Of a stretch of DNA of 64,000 nucleotides, positions 1 to 7,618 are shown piece after piece (position 1 is the first letter of the stretch; every line of letters begins with the position of its first letter). The notes beneath the pieces are model-generated. The model saw only the letters and a program-made list of their open reading frames with translations. It was not told the origin of the DNA and searched no databases. The position numbers and the translations under genes were made by a program. The DNA comes from Armatimonas rosea. GTDB taxonomy: Bacteria > Armatimonadota > Armatimonadia > Armatimonadales > Armatimonadaceae. The DNA is taken from contig NZ_JACHGW010000001.1 in assembly GCF_014202505.1 (NCBI RefSeq), forward strand, positions 1,426,001 through 1,490,000, written 5' to 3'.

Positions 1-858
1 ACGGTCGCGGAGGATGTCTCGGGGATGCCGGGGCTCTGTCGGCCGGTCTCTGAGGGAGGCGTGGGCTTTGACTACCGTCTGGCGATGGGCGTGCCGGACT
101 TCTGGATCAAGCTCACCAAGGACCTCCCCGACGAGGCCTGGTCGGTGGGGGAGCTCTGGGGGACACTGACCAACCGCCGCTGGGACGAGAAGCATATCGG
201 CTACGCCGAGAGCCACGACCAGTCGATTGTCGGAGACCAGACTCTGGCCTTTCGGCTGATGGGCGCGCAGATGTACACGGAGATGGCGATTGGGCGCGAG
301 AGTGTCGTGATCGACCGTGGGATGGCGCTCCACAAGCTCCTGCGCCTGCTTACCTACACGCTGGCGGGCGAGGGCTGGCTAGGCTTTATCGGCAATGAGT
401 TCGGGCACCCGGAGTGGGTGGACTTTCCCCGTGAGGGCAACGGCTGGAGCGGCGACTATGCCCGTCGCCAGTGGTCCCTGGTGGAGAGCCCGTTTCTGCG
501 CTACCAGTTCCTCAACACCTTCGATGCAGCCTTGATGCACCTCCCACAGCCCACTGAGCCGCCGCGCCTTCTCGCGCTCCACGAAGAGAGCCAGCTTTTG
601 GTCTACCAGAGTGCGGGGCTGGTTATCGCGGTCAACCTTCACCCCACCCAGAGCCTCTCCGACCTGCGGATTCCCATCCCCGAGCCCAGCGACTACACCC
701 TTCTTCTCGATACCGACCGGGCTACGTTTGGGGGGCAAGGGCGGATCGCAGCCGAGGGAAACTATGTCTGGGAGCCGGTTGCGGTGGGGCATGCGGCGCA
801 GAGCATCCAGGTCTACTTGCCGAGCCGCGCGGCTCTGGTCTTGGAGAAGAAAAAATAA
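1..858 (+). CDS. glgB: 1,4-alpha-glucan branching enzyme, C-terminal part (5' truncated by window edge)
   Basis: Glycogen branching enzyme (GH13) that forms alpha-1,6 branches during glycogen synthesis in the cytoplasm. The frame is open from base 1, before the first ATG at 25, so the gene starts outside the window. Visible GH13 signatures are TVAEDVSGMPG, which carries the acid/base Glu, and YAESHDQ with the conserved His-Asp. NEFGHPEWVDFPR follows, typical of the eukaryotic-like GlgB subfamily, then a beta-sandwich C-terminal domain. The stop is TAA at 856-858. The next gene follows after 57 nt. Confidence 0.93.
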   Translation, partial: TVAEDVSGMPGLCRPVSEGGVGFDYRLAMGVPDFWIKLTKDLPDEAWSVGELWGTLTNRRWDEKHIGYAESHDQSIVGDQTLAFRLMGAQMYTEMAIGRESVVIDRGMALHKLLRLLTYTLAGEGWLGFIGNEFGHPEWVDFPREGNGWSGDYARRQWSLVESPFLRYQFLNTFDAALMHLPQPTEPPRLLALHEESQLLVYQSAGLVIAVNLHPTQSLSDLRIPIPEPSDYTLLLDTDRATFGGQGRIAAEGNYVWEPVAVGHAAQSIQVYLPSRAALVLEKKK

Positions 859-915
859 ATCTCCAGGATTGTCACATTCTTCACCAGGCTCTCGTCTAAC
901 CAAATAAGGAAAGCA

Positions 916-1635
916 ATGAAGAGCGCCGCACAAGTAGACGAGAGCCTCGCCGCCCTCCCCCGACTCCTCCCTGAGGGTAAGGTCGCGGAGGAGCCGCTCC
1001 CGGCCGCCTTTCATGAGCGCTTTCCCGTGTTGCTGATCGGACGGCGGACACAGGGGACGATCTGGCCGGACCACTCCGAGAACAAGGCGGCGGTCGAGCT
1101 CTACCGGGAAGGCTACAAAGCCCTCCACGAGGACCAGGACGCCGTCGCTGCGATGCGGGCCTACGAGCAGGCACTGGAGCTAGATCCTCTCTACTTCCGC
1201 GCCTGGGTGGACCTGGCCATCGCCGCCCTGACCGACAATACCGCAGAGAGTATCGAGAAGGCCGAGGGAATCTTCGCCCAGCTCTGTGCGATCGAGCCCG
1301 ATGGTGCGTGGCTCACGCGCGAGGTGGCGAGCATGCTACGGCAGAACCTGGGCTACACCCGGATTGTCCGCTACCGCCGAACGGGAGACAAGATTTACTT
1401 GGAGCTTGCAGATGCGGAGTACAAGCTCGCCGATGCCCTGGCGGAGCACCAGAGGGTAGATATGCTCTGTTCCTGGGCGTATGTAAAGCTAGAGCGGGGA
1501 GACAAGGAGAGCGCACAGCGGCTCTGGGAGCGTGCTGTGAAATTTGCCCCAACGAGGGACACTTTAGTGGAATTTGTCAGAAAGTTCGCGCCGCTCGCGG
1601 TATTATGGGAGAGTCACTTGGGAGTACAACAATGA
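916..1635 (+). CDS. TPR-repeat protein
   Basis: 239-aa protein without signal peptide. Residues about 55-130 hold tetratricopeptide-like helices (for example AMRAYEQALELDPLYFRAWVDLA), and a further helical pair lies near 165-210, suggesting a protein-interaction scaffold. ATG 916 is preceded by AAGGAAA at 906-912. The stop codon overlaps the ATG of the next small ORF (ATGA), so the two are probably co-translated. No enzymatic motif is seen and the partner is unknown. Confidence 0.8.
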   Translation: MKSAAQVDESLAALPRLLPEGKVAEEPLPAAFHERFPVLLIGRRTQGTIWPDHSENKAAVELYREGYKALHEDQDAVAAMRAYEQALELDPLYFRAWVDLAIAALTDNTAESIEKAEGIFAQLCAIEPDGAWLTREVASMLRQNLGYTRIVRYRRTGDKIYLELADAEYKLADALAEHQRVDMLCSWAYVKLERGDKESAQRLWERAVKFAPTRDTLVEFVRKFAPLAVLWESHLGVQQ

Positions 1636-1745
1636 AGAAATTAACGCTTTTACTGACTGCGGCACTGTTGCTTGCAGGGATGGTTCTTCCGGCAACAGCA
1701 CAGGTACAAGGTCCCCCACCTGGTAAGGAGAAGGGCGGCGGTTAG
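1632..1745 (+). CDS. 37-aa exported micro-peptide
   Basis: Short ORF starting in an ATGA overlap with the TPR gene stop. The product begins MKKLTLLLTAALLLAG and has an alanine-type signal-peptidase site (PATAQ), leaving a mature tail of about 14 residues rich in Pro and Gly and ending in GKEKGGG. The signal peptide is convincing. The function of so short a mature tail is unknown, so it may be a leader-like or coupling ORF for the downstream sigma factor. Confidence 0.55.
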   Translation: MKKLTLLLTAALLLAGMVLPATAQVQGPPPGKEKGGG

Positions 1746-1777
1746 CTGTTTTTGATTGCTTAGAGAGGAGAATCCAA

Positions 1778-2476
1778 ATGATGAATGCACAGGCGCTACA
1801 AGCACTCCAGGGGCTCAAGGCATGGCACGATCAGGCCACACCCAAGCCCGCTCCCACTACCACTGTCTCTGCCGCACCGAAGCGACAGACCAATAAAGAA
1901 CTTCTTGCGGTGATCCGCGATGCCCAGAGCTCCAAGCGTGAGCGCGACACGGCTGCGGAGCTGCTACGACGGCAGATCAAGTCGCTCTGCGCGGCCACAC
2001 TGGCACGGCAGGCACGCATGCTCGCGGCCAATGAGCTGGAGGACCTGACCCAAGAGGTCGTGATCCGCCTGCTCCAGAGCCCCGCGGGCACCGAGCCGAC
2101 CGGAGCCTATATCGCACGGATCGCCACCAACCTGCTGATCGACCGACAGCGCCACCTGGTGCGCCGCGGCCAAGATAAGCAGGCAGTCTCCCTGGATGAT
2201 ACCGAAGAGGGCGAGACCCGGGACCTGCCCGACCCCGAGACCCGTGTGGAGGAGACCGTCTTGGCGCGTATCCAGCAGCGGGCGATCCGCGAGGCACTCT
2301 TGACCCTGCTCAAGCCCCATGAGGCACTCGTGGTCCTGCGCCGCGCCGAAGGAGCCAGCCACGATGAGATCGCGGAGGAGCTGGGAACCAACGCCGCTTG
2401 CGTCCGCAAGCAGGCAGAGCGTGGCCTCAAGCGGCTCCGTGAGCACGCCGAGGCGGGACGGTTCGCCTTCGCGTAG
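1778..2476 (+). CDS. RNA polymerase sigma-70 family factor
   Basis: 232 aa. An N-terminal extension of about 60 residues precedes a sigma-70 region 2 (ELEDLTQEVVIRLLQ, then AYIARIATNLLIDRQR). After an acidic linker comes a region 4 helix-turn-helix near residues 170-222 (SHDEIAEELGTNAACVRKQ). It resembles ECF-type sigma factors and directs RNA polymerase to alternative promoters. The start at 1778 (two consecutive ATGs) follows AGAGAGGAG at 1761-1769. A terminator follows the gene. No adjacent anti-sigma gene is visible. Confidence 0.85.
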   Translation: MMNAQALQALQGLKAWHDQATPKPAPTTTVSAAPKRQTNKELLAVIRDAQSSKRERDTAAELLRRQIKSLCAATLARQARMLAANELEDLTQEVVIRLLQSPAGTEPTGAYIARIATNLLIDRQRHLVRRGQDKQAVSLDDTEEGETRDLPDPETRVEETVLARIQQRAIREALLTLLKPHEALVVLRRAEGASHDEIAEELGTNAACVRKQAERGLKRLREHAEAGRFAFA

Positions 2477-2507
2477 GGCACGCGTCCACTTTTTCACAGT
2501 AATCAAA

Positions 2508-2542
2508 GGCAACCGCTCCCCGTGGCGGTTGTCTTTGTTTTT
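2508..2542 (+). terminator. intrinsic terminator after sigma factor gene, abutting next start codon
   Basis: A 9-bp stem (2508-2516 with 2525-2533, one G-U pair) and an 8-nt loop are followed by a T-rich tract at 2534-2542. The T tract ends directly at the ATG at 2543, leaving no room for a Shine-Dalgarno sequence. Confidence 0.75.
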
Positions 2543-3181
2543 ATGGACGCACTCAAAGGGATTGGTTTTCTGCTCAAGCACCCGCGCCTCTGGCCGCTGG
2601 CTCTGGTTCCGGGGCTGATTGCCTCGGTACTGTACTTGGTTCTGGGCGTGCTGGGCTGGCAGCGCTATGGAGCGGGGCTGGAAGAGGGGGCGCGGCTGGC
2701 GGCGTTTTTGCTCTACCTGGTGCTCTTTCCCTTTGCCTTCTACCTGCTGAGTAGCAGCTTTCTGGGGATTGTCTTCGACCCACTGAGCAAGGAGACAGAG
2801 CGGCTGCTGGGAGGCTCGCTTCCCACGTGCCCGCTGAGCTTCTGGCAGCTCTTTGGGGATACCTGCAAGCGGCTTGTCCTCAATGCGACCATTGCGCTGG
2901 TAGCCCTTGGCCTAGGGGCGGTGAGCGGCCCGCTTGCGCCGGTTTTGGGAGCCCTAGGGGCGGGAGTGATTAGCCTGCTAGACTACACCTCGCCCGCGTT
3001 CCTGCGCCGTGGACTGACACTTGGCGCACAGGTGCAGAAGCTACGCAAAAAGCCCGACCCGCATATCGTCTCGTTTGCCATTGTTGCTGGGCTGCTCTCG
3101 CTGATTCCCTTTGTGGGCCTATTTCTCGCACCAGGGCTCATTGTCGGCGGAACCCTGCTGGCTCGCCGACAATTAAGCTAG
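2543..3181 (+). CDS. EI24/CysZ-like integral membrane protein
   Basis: 212-aa multi-pass membrane protein. The N-terminus MDALKGIGFLLKHPRLW resembles EI24-domain proteins, and four or more hydrophobic segments are visible (about 15-35, 55-85, 120-150, 180-205). EI24/CysZ proteins are membrane proteins; some bacterial members import sulfate, but the substrate here is not determined. A GTG in the same frame lies at 2522, but it falls inside the terminator hairpin, so ATG 2543 is preferred. No ribosome binding site is visible. Confidence 0.7.
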   Translation: MDALKGIGFLLKHPRLWPLALVPGLIASVLYLVLGVLGWQRYGAGLEEGARLAAFLLYLVLFPFAFYLLSSSFLGIVFDPLSKETERLLGGSLPTCPLSFWQLFGDTCKRLVLNATIALVALGLGAVSGPLAPVLGALGAGVISLLDYTSPAFLRRGLTLGAQVQKLRKKPDPHIVSFAIVAGLLSLIPFVGLFLAPGLIVGGTLLARRQLS

Positions 3182-3184
3182 CGG

Positions 3185-4666
3185 CTAGCGCTCAGCGTCC
3201 GCCTTATCACGGTAGGCTTTGGCTTCGTCGTGGCGCTTGAGCTGATCAAGTATCTCCGCCATGCGCCGCCAGTCCCGTGCGTGCTTAGGGGAGGAGAGCC
3301 ACTTGTCATCCTGCTGGATTGCTACTTTTAGCCAGAGCAGGGCACCATCGCGTGGATCGAAACCACTCTGCATGACGGACTCGACTAGAGGAGCATCGTC
3401 TTTCCAACGCCCGTCTAGGAAGTACTCCGCTCGATCACGTGCCCGCTCTCCCGAGAGAGTGGGGAATGCTTTGCCAATCTCATCGCCGACATCCCCGGTA
3501 GGAATGGTGCTACCAAATCCAGCAATCTCTGGTACGACGGTCACATTGCCATCAGGGAACTGAAAGTGCAGCTGCCAGTCGCCATTGCCCATTGGTGCGA
3601 CAAAAGTCTGGCGGAAATAGGCCCAGCGCAGACGCTTGCCTTGGATCTTATAGCGCTCACGCAGTGTGAGGATGCTATCTCCTACAACGCCTTGAGCAAG
3701 CAAGGGGCAGGTATTACCTTTACCCGAGAGAGCGATCTCCGGTAGCGAATTTTCGTCATCCACGGTGTACCAGACGACCAGTCCGAGAGCCTCCATTAAA
3801 GGAAAGCTCAGGACGGTTACTCCATTTTTGCTGGTCGTGGCTCTTTTGCCTATGCTGGGTTTATGTATCTCCTTATAGAAGTTCTCGGTAGCATAGTCGC
3901 TTGATTTGACGAGCTTCTTACCTGGGAAGTTTGTGTTGAATGTCGCCTTGGGAATGTCAATGTCAAACTCAAGGTCTTTGTAGCTGGAGCTCCAGTGGCC
4001 TGCTTGCGTGCGATGCTCTTCCAAGCGAATGGGCAGGTTTGTCTCAGGAGAGACAAAGAGCCGGAGGTAGGAGGATTCCTTCACCGAACTCCCTAGATTG
4101 TAAGCTCCCTCAGGGAGCGTGATCTTGTAGACATGGACGGTACGTGTACCCAAAATCTGGACTCCCTCAAAGGTCACCCAGTCAGGCGGGAGATCGCTCA
4201 GATTTTGAGCTCTAAGAGTCGAGGCAAGGGTGGGCACGGAGAACTCATAAGGGATGATCTCACTTTCAACAACTATATCTTTCTCATCGCTAATTCCATA
4301 CGACTGCGTGCCGACAGTCAGAGAGTAGGGCTTGCAAGGGCCACTAAAGCAATGATCAATGCGGTGGCGGTTGTTACTGTGCCACTCTTCGCTGACAAGC
4401 TGCTTGCCGCTGAATACTCTGATATGGACACTCTTGGTATTTTGAAGTGCCTTGCTAATTTTGTCGAGTGCATAGACGGGCTTGGGGGTCAGCCAGCGTG
4501 GCACTGTGAAAAGTCCGATGCCTGCCACGGCAGCGAGAGCGAGAGCCGGGGCAAGAAAGCGGCGACGGTTCGGCTTGGCGGGGTGCTCCAGGCGAGCGGC
4601 GACACGAGCGGCAAGTGTATCGGTAACGGCTGCATCAGGATAGGCGGCGTTCAGGGCATCTTTCAT
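3185..4666 (-). CDS. membrane-anchored partner of ECF sigma factor, LolA-like exported domain
   Basis: 493 aa. A short cytoplasmic N-terminus (about 1-36) is followed by one transmembrane segment near 38-57, then an exported region beginning YALDKISKALQNTKSVHIR. That region resembles the LolA/MucB-type outer-membrane-lipoprotein sensor folds found behind many ECF sigma genes. The C-terminal 60 residues are helical and TPR-like. Its ATG overlaps the stop of the upstream sigma gene by 4 nt, so they form a translationally coupled pair. An anti-sigma or stress-sensing role is inferred from context; no zinc-binding anti-sigma motif is seen. Confidence 0.65.
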   Translation of the reverse strand: MKDALNAAYPDAAVTDTLAARVAARLEHPAKPNRRRFLAPALALAAVAGIGLFTVPRWLTPKPVYALDKISKALQNTKSVHIRVFSGKQLVSEEWHSNNRHRIDHCFSGPCKPYSLTVGTQSYGISDEKDIVVESEIIPYEFSVPTLASTLRAQNLSDLPPDWVTFEGVQILGTRTVHVYKITLPEGAYNLGSSVKESSYLRLFVSPETNLPIRLEEHRTQAGHWSSSYKDLEFDIDIPKATFNTNFPGKKLVKSSDYATENFYKEIHKPSIGKRATTSKNGVTVLSFPLMEALGLVVWYTVDDENSLPEIALSGKGNTCPLLAQGVVGDSILTLRERYKIQGKRLRWAYFRQTFVAPMGNGDWQLHFQFPDGNVTVVPEIAGFGSTIPTGDVGDEIGKAFPTLSGERARDRAEYFLDGRWKDDAPLVESVMQSGFDPRDGALLWLKVAIQQDDKWLSSPKHARDWRRMAEILDQLKRHDEAKAYRDKADAER

Positions 4667-5247
4667 TTCGTTTCCTCCCAGAGGTTAAAGTAGCTCTCTC
4701 CACGCTTGCGGGCTTCGGTGCGGGCACGCTGGAGCAGGCTATTGATGGCTTTTTCGGAGCGTCCAAGAGACACTGCGATCTCTTTAAGGCTGAGCTCCTC
4801 GACATACTTGAGCAGGAGCACTTCCCGCCAGTCCGCAGGCAGGGCATCGAGGATCTTGCGGAGCTGGCGAGCGCCCTCACGCTTCTCTAGGCTCTCTTCC
4901 AGGGAGTGGGGCAGGGCTAGCTCAGGGGAGAGTGTCTCTTGGGGGTGACGGCTACGTTTGCGGAGGCTATCGGTCACTTTGCGCCGTGCAATACCGATGA
5001 GATAGGCGCGTGTGAGGTCGTCGCTTGTGTCTGTCGTGAGTTTTGGGACACGGCTTGGGTGTGCGACAACGGCGGCAAAGACCTCTGCGGTGATGTCTTC
5101 CGCCTCGGCGGAGTCGGTGACGCGCCGGACAGCATAACGGAAGATCTCGGCCTGGTAGCGATTCGCCAGCACCGTCGCGCTCACCGTGGAGGCGGGCGGG
5201 AAGAGCGCATTCCAGGTAGCAGCAAGGGGAGGGGGCATCTTCTTCAT
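4663..5247 (-). CDS. ECF RNA polymerase sigma factor
   Basis: 194 aa with both ECF regions. Region 2 is near 30-95 (RYAVRRVTDSAEAEDITAEVF, split as usual by the DxxAE motif, then YLIGIARRKVTDSLR). Region 4 is near 130-180 (LPADWREVLLLKYVEELSLKEIA). The start at 5247 follows GAAAGGAA closely. It is the first gene of a two-gene operon with the membrane-anchored protein and is divergent from tsaD. Confidence 0.88.
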   Translation of the reverse strand: MKKMPPPLAATWNALFPPASTVSATVLANRYQAEIFRYAVRRVTDSAEAEDITAEVFAAVVAHPSRVPKLTTDTSDDLTRAYLIGIARRKVTDSLRKRSRHPQETLSPELALPHSLEESLEKREGARQLRKILDALPADWREVLLLKYVEELSLKEIAVSLGRSEKAINSLLQRARTEARKRGESYFNLWEETK

Positions 5248-5290
5248 TTCCTTTCACTCTCTCCTTCGCGCAAAGCCGACAAATGCCCCG

Positions 5291-5296
5291 TATAAT
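5291..5296 (+). promoter_or_regulatory. -10 box TATAAT of leaderless tsaD
   Basis: A perfect TATAAT lies 7 nt before the GTG at 5304. Transcription would begin at or next to the start codon. No -35-like hexamer is evident 16-18 nt upstream. Confidence 0.65.
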
Positions 5297-5303
5297 TTTA
5301 CCC

Positions 5304-6341
5304 GTGATTATTTTTGGGATCGAGACAAGCTGCGATGAGACAAGCGCCGCTGTCGTAGAAGATGGGCGCAGGCTCCTGTCTAATGTCGTGGCCTCGCAGA
5401 TGGAGGAGCACGCACGCTTTGGCGGGGTCGTGCCCGAGCTGGCGAGCCGCCGCCACGTGGAGGCACTTCTGCCGGTCTTTCGCCAAGCCCTTTCGGAGGC
5501 GGGTGTCACCTGGGCGGAGATCGATGCCATCGCAGTGACCAACCGACCAGGCTTGCTGGGGGCGCTTCTGGTGGGAACGTCGGCGGCCAAGGCGCTCGGG
5601 ATGGCGCTAAAAAAGCCGGTCGTGCCCGTGCACCATATCGAGGCGCATCTCTATGCCAACTGGCTTGTAGCCCCCCCCGCCCCCATGGATGGGGGAGAAA
5701 GGGGCGGGGCGGACTATCCCGCGGTGGCGCTCGTCGTGAGTGGCGGCCACACGGATCTGTTTCACTTGCGCGGGCACGGCGACTATGTCTTGCTGGGGCG
5801 CACGCGCGATGATGCGGCGGGGGAGGCGTTTGATAAGTGCGCCCGGCTGATGGGGCTGGGCTATCCCGGCGGCCCCGCGATGCAGCGCGCCGCCGAGGGG
5901 GGGAACCCCAAGGCGATCGCCTTTCCACGAGCACTGCTCCCCGGGACCCATGAGTTTAGCTTCTCTGGCCTCAAGACCTCGGTGCGCTACGCCATGCAGG
6001 GCGAGAACCTCCCCTCCCTCTCCGATATCGCGGCGAGTTTTCAAGAGGCGGTGGTGGATGTGCTCAGCAAGAAGACCGTCGCGGCCGCCAAAGAGCTCGG
6101 CGTAGAGCATGTTTTATTGGCCGGCGGTGTCTCCGCCAACACCCGCTTGCGGGAAGTCATGCAGGAGCGCTGCGACAAGGCCGGGCTGGCGCTGTTCTAC
6201 CCGCCTGTCGCCCTCTGCACCGACAACGCCGCCATGATCGCCTGCGCGGGCTACTGGTACCTGCAAAATGGCCGCACCTCATCGCTCGATTTTGAGACCC
6301 GCGCCTCGGAGCCGCTCGCGGCGCTGTCGGGGCAGCCATGA
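5304..6341 (+). CDS. tsaD: tRNA N6-adenosine threonylcarbamoyltransferase
   Basis: TsaD transfers threonylcarbamoyl to A37 of ANN-decoding tRNAs, a universal essential modification. GTG 5304 gives the canonical N-terminus MIIFGIETSCDETSAAVV; an ATG at 5283 would add seven atypical residues and overlap the -10 box. Metal-binding HHIEAH, VVSGGHTDLF, the glycine-rich FDKCARLMGLGYPGGP and LLAGGVSANTRLR are present. Between YANWL and the VALVVSGGHT strand there are about ten more residues than usual, encoded by a GC-rich inverted repeat at 5675-5709. The stop overlaps the waaA start (ATGA). Confidence 0.95.
   Translation: MIIFGIETSCDETSAAVVEDGRRLLSNVVASQMEEHARFGGVVPELASRRHVEALLPVFRQALSEAGVTWAEIDAIAVTNRPGLLGALLVGTSAAKALGMALKKPVVPVHHIEAHLYANWLVAPPAPMDGGERGGADYPAVALVVSGGHTDLFHLRGHGDYVLLGRTRDDAAGEAFDKCARLMGLGYPGGPAMQRAAEGGNPKAIAFPRALLPGTHEFSFSGLKTSVRYAMQGENLPSLSDIAASFQEAVVDVLSKKTVAAAKELGVEHVLLAGGVSANTRLREVMQERCDKAGLALFYPPVALCTDNAAMIACAGYWYLQNGRTSSLDFETRASEPLAALSGQP
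5675..5709. repeat. GC-rich inverted repeat inside tsaD
   Basis: CCCCGCCCC at 5675-5683 is complementary to GGGGCGGGG at 5701-5709, and the spacer contains a second CCCCAT/ATGGGG pairing. It sits at a surface-loop position of TsaD and adds about ten residues (APPAPMDGGERGG) in frame. Confidence 0.6.
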
Positions 6342-7618
6342 TCTACAATCTCTTGCTATTCTTGCTCTCGCCGCTGCTGCTGCTCTACTATCTCTTCCGG
6401 CTGGCAACGGGCAAAGAGGACCCGGTGCACTGGCGTGAGCGCTTTGGGGATTTTCCCTCATCGGTGCCGCCCCGTGCTGGCGGCGAGGGGGCGAGGCGGT
6501 TCTGGGTGCATGCGGTCTCGGTGGGGGAGGTGATGGCGGCCAAGCCGATCCTGCGCGAGCTACGCAAGCGCTACCCCGAGGCGTTCTTGCTCTTGACCAC
6601 GACAACGCGCGGGGGGCGGGAGGTGGCGCAGGGGATCGCGGATGCGTCTGCGGTGGCGTTCTTCCCCTTGGACTTCCCTTGGGCGGTGGGGCGGGCGCTA
6701 CAGCACGTGCAGCCCGATGCGGTCCTCTTGATGGAGTGGGAGATCTGGCCGAACTTTCTCTTGGCCGCAAAGCGTCAAGGAGCAAAGGTCGCGGTGCTCA
6801 ATGGGCGCATCTCCGACAAGGGGCTGCGGCGCGGCTTGAAGGCACGTGGGCTCCTCAAAGACGGCCTTGGCGCGGTAGATCTCTTTGCGATGCAGTCCGA
6901 CGAAGACACGCGGCGAGCGGGGCTCGTGGGGGTGCCGAGCGAGCGAGCGCAGACCTTTGGCAACACAAAGTTCGATGAGTCGGTGAGCATGCTCAGTAGC
7001 GACGAGCGCAGGGCGCTCCGTACAGAGCTGGGAATCCCGGAGGGCGCTCCTGTCTGGATCTGTGGCTCAACCCGCGACGGCAAAGACGGCATCCCCGACG
7101 AAGAGCTTTTGGTGGCGGAGGCGGCGCAAAAAGTGCGGGAGCGCTTCCCCGAGCTGCAGCTCATTGTTGCGCCTCGCCACCTGGAGCGTGTGGAGACGGT
7201 GAAGGCGCACCTGCCGGGAGCCGTCCAGCGCAGCAAGCGAGAGCAGGGGCCAACCCTGATCCTGGATACCTTTGGGGAGCTCGGGCGGGTCTACGCCGTG
7301 GCGGATGTGGCCTTTATCGGCGGGTCGCTCGCGCCGTGGGGTGGACAGAGTGTCTTTCAGCCGCTGGCCCAGGGAGTCCCGGCGCTCTTTGGCTCCCACA
7401 TGAACAACCAGCGGGATATCGCCGCGCTGGCGATCGCCGAAGGGGTGGCAGAGCAGGTGGAGGGGGCCGCGGGGCTGGCCGCTGCGGTCTGCCACTGGCT
7501 GGCGCTCTCGCCCGAGCAGAAGGCGGAGACAGCCGTAAAGGCGCGTGGCCTGATCGAGCGTAACCAGGGGGTCTCGGTGCGCTGCCTAGACGCGGTGGAG
7601 GCGCTCCTTGAAGCCTGA
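6338..7618 (+). CDS. waaA: 3-deoxy-D-manno-octulosonic acid (Kdo) transferase
   Basis: 426 aa. WaaA/KdtA adds Kdo from CMP-Kdo to lipid IVA at the inner membrane. A hydrophobic N-terminal anchor (LLLFLLSPLLLLYYLF) is followed by a GT-B glycosyltransferase: WVHAVSVGEV (catalytic Glu region), LLTTTTRGG, LLMEWEIWPN, and in the C-domain FIGGSLAPWGGQSVFQPLAQG. Length is typical. It overlaps tsaD by 4 nt and lpxK by 11 nt, so the three form one transcription unit. An insertion-like VPPRAGGEGARR before WVHAVSVGE looks GC-rich and palindromic in DNA. Confidence 0.94.
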   Translation: MIYNLLLFLLSPLLLLYYLFRLATGKEDPVHWRERFGDFPSSVPPRAGGEGARRFWVHAVSVGEVMAAKPILRELRKRYPEAFLLLTTTTRGGREVAQGIADASAVAFFPLDFPWAVGRALQHVQPDAVLLMEWEIWPNFLLAAKRQGAKVAVLNGRISDKGLRRGLKARGLLKDGLGAVDLFAMQSDEDTRRAGLVGVPSERAQTFGNTKFDESVSMLSSDERRALRTELGIPEGAPVWICGSTRDGKDGIPDEELLVAEAAQKVRERFPELQLIVAPRHLERVETVKAHLPGAVQRSKREQGPTLILDTFGELGRVYAVADVAFIGGSLAPWGGQSVFQPLAQGVPALFGSHMNNQRDIAALAIAEGVAEQVEGAAGLAAAVCHWLALSPEQKAETAVKARGLIERNQGVSVRCLDAVEALLEA

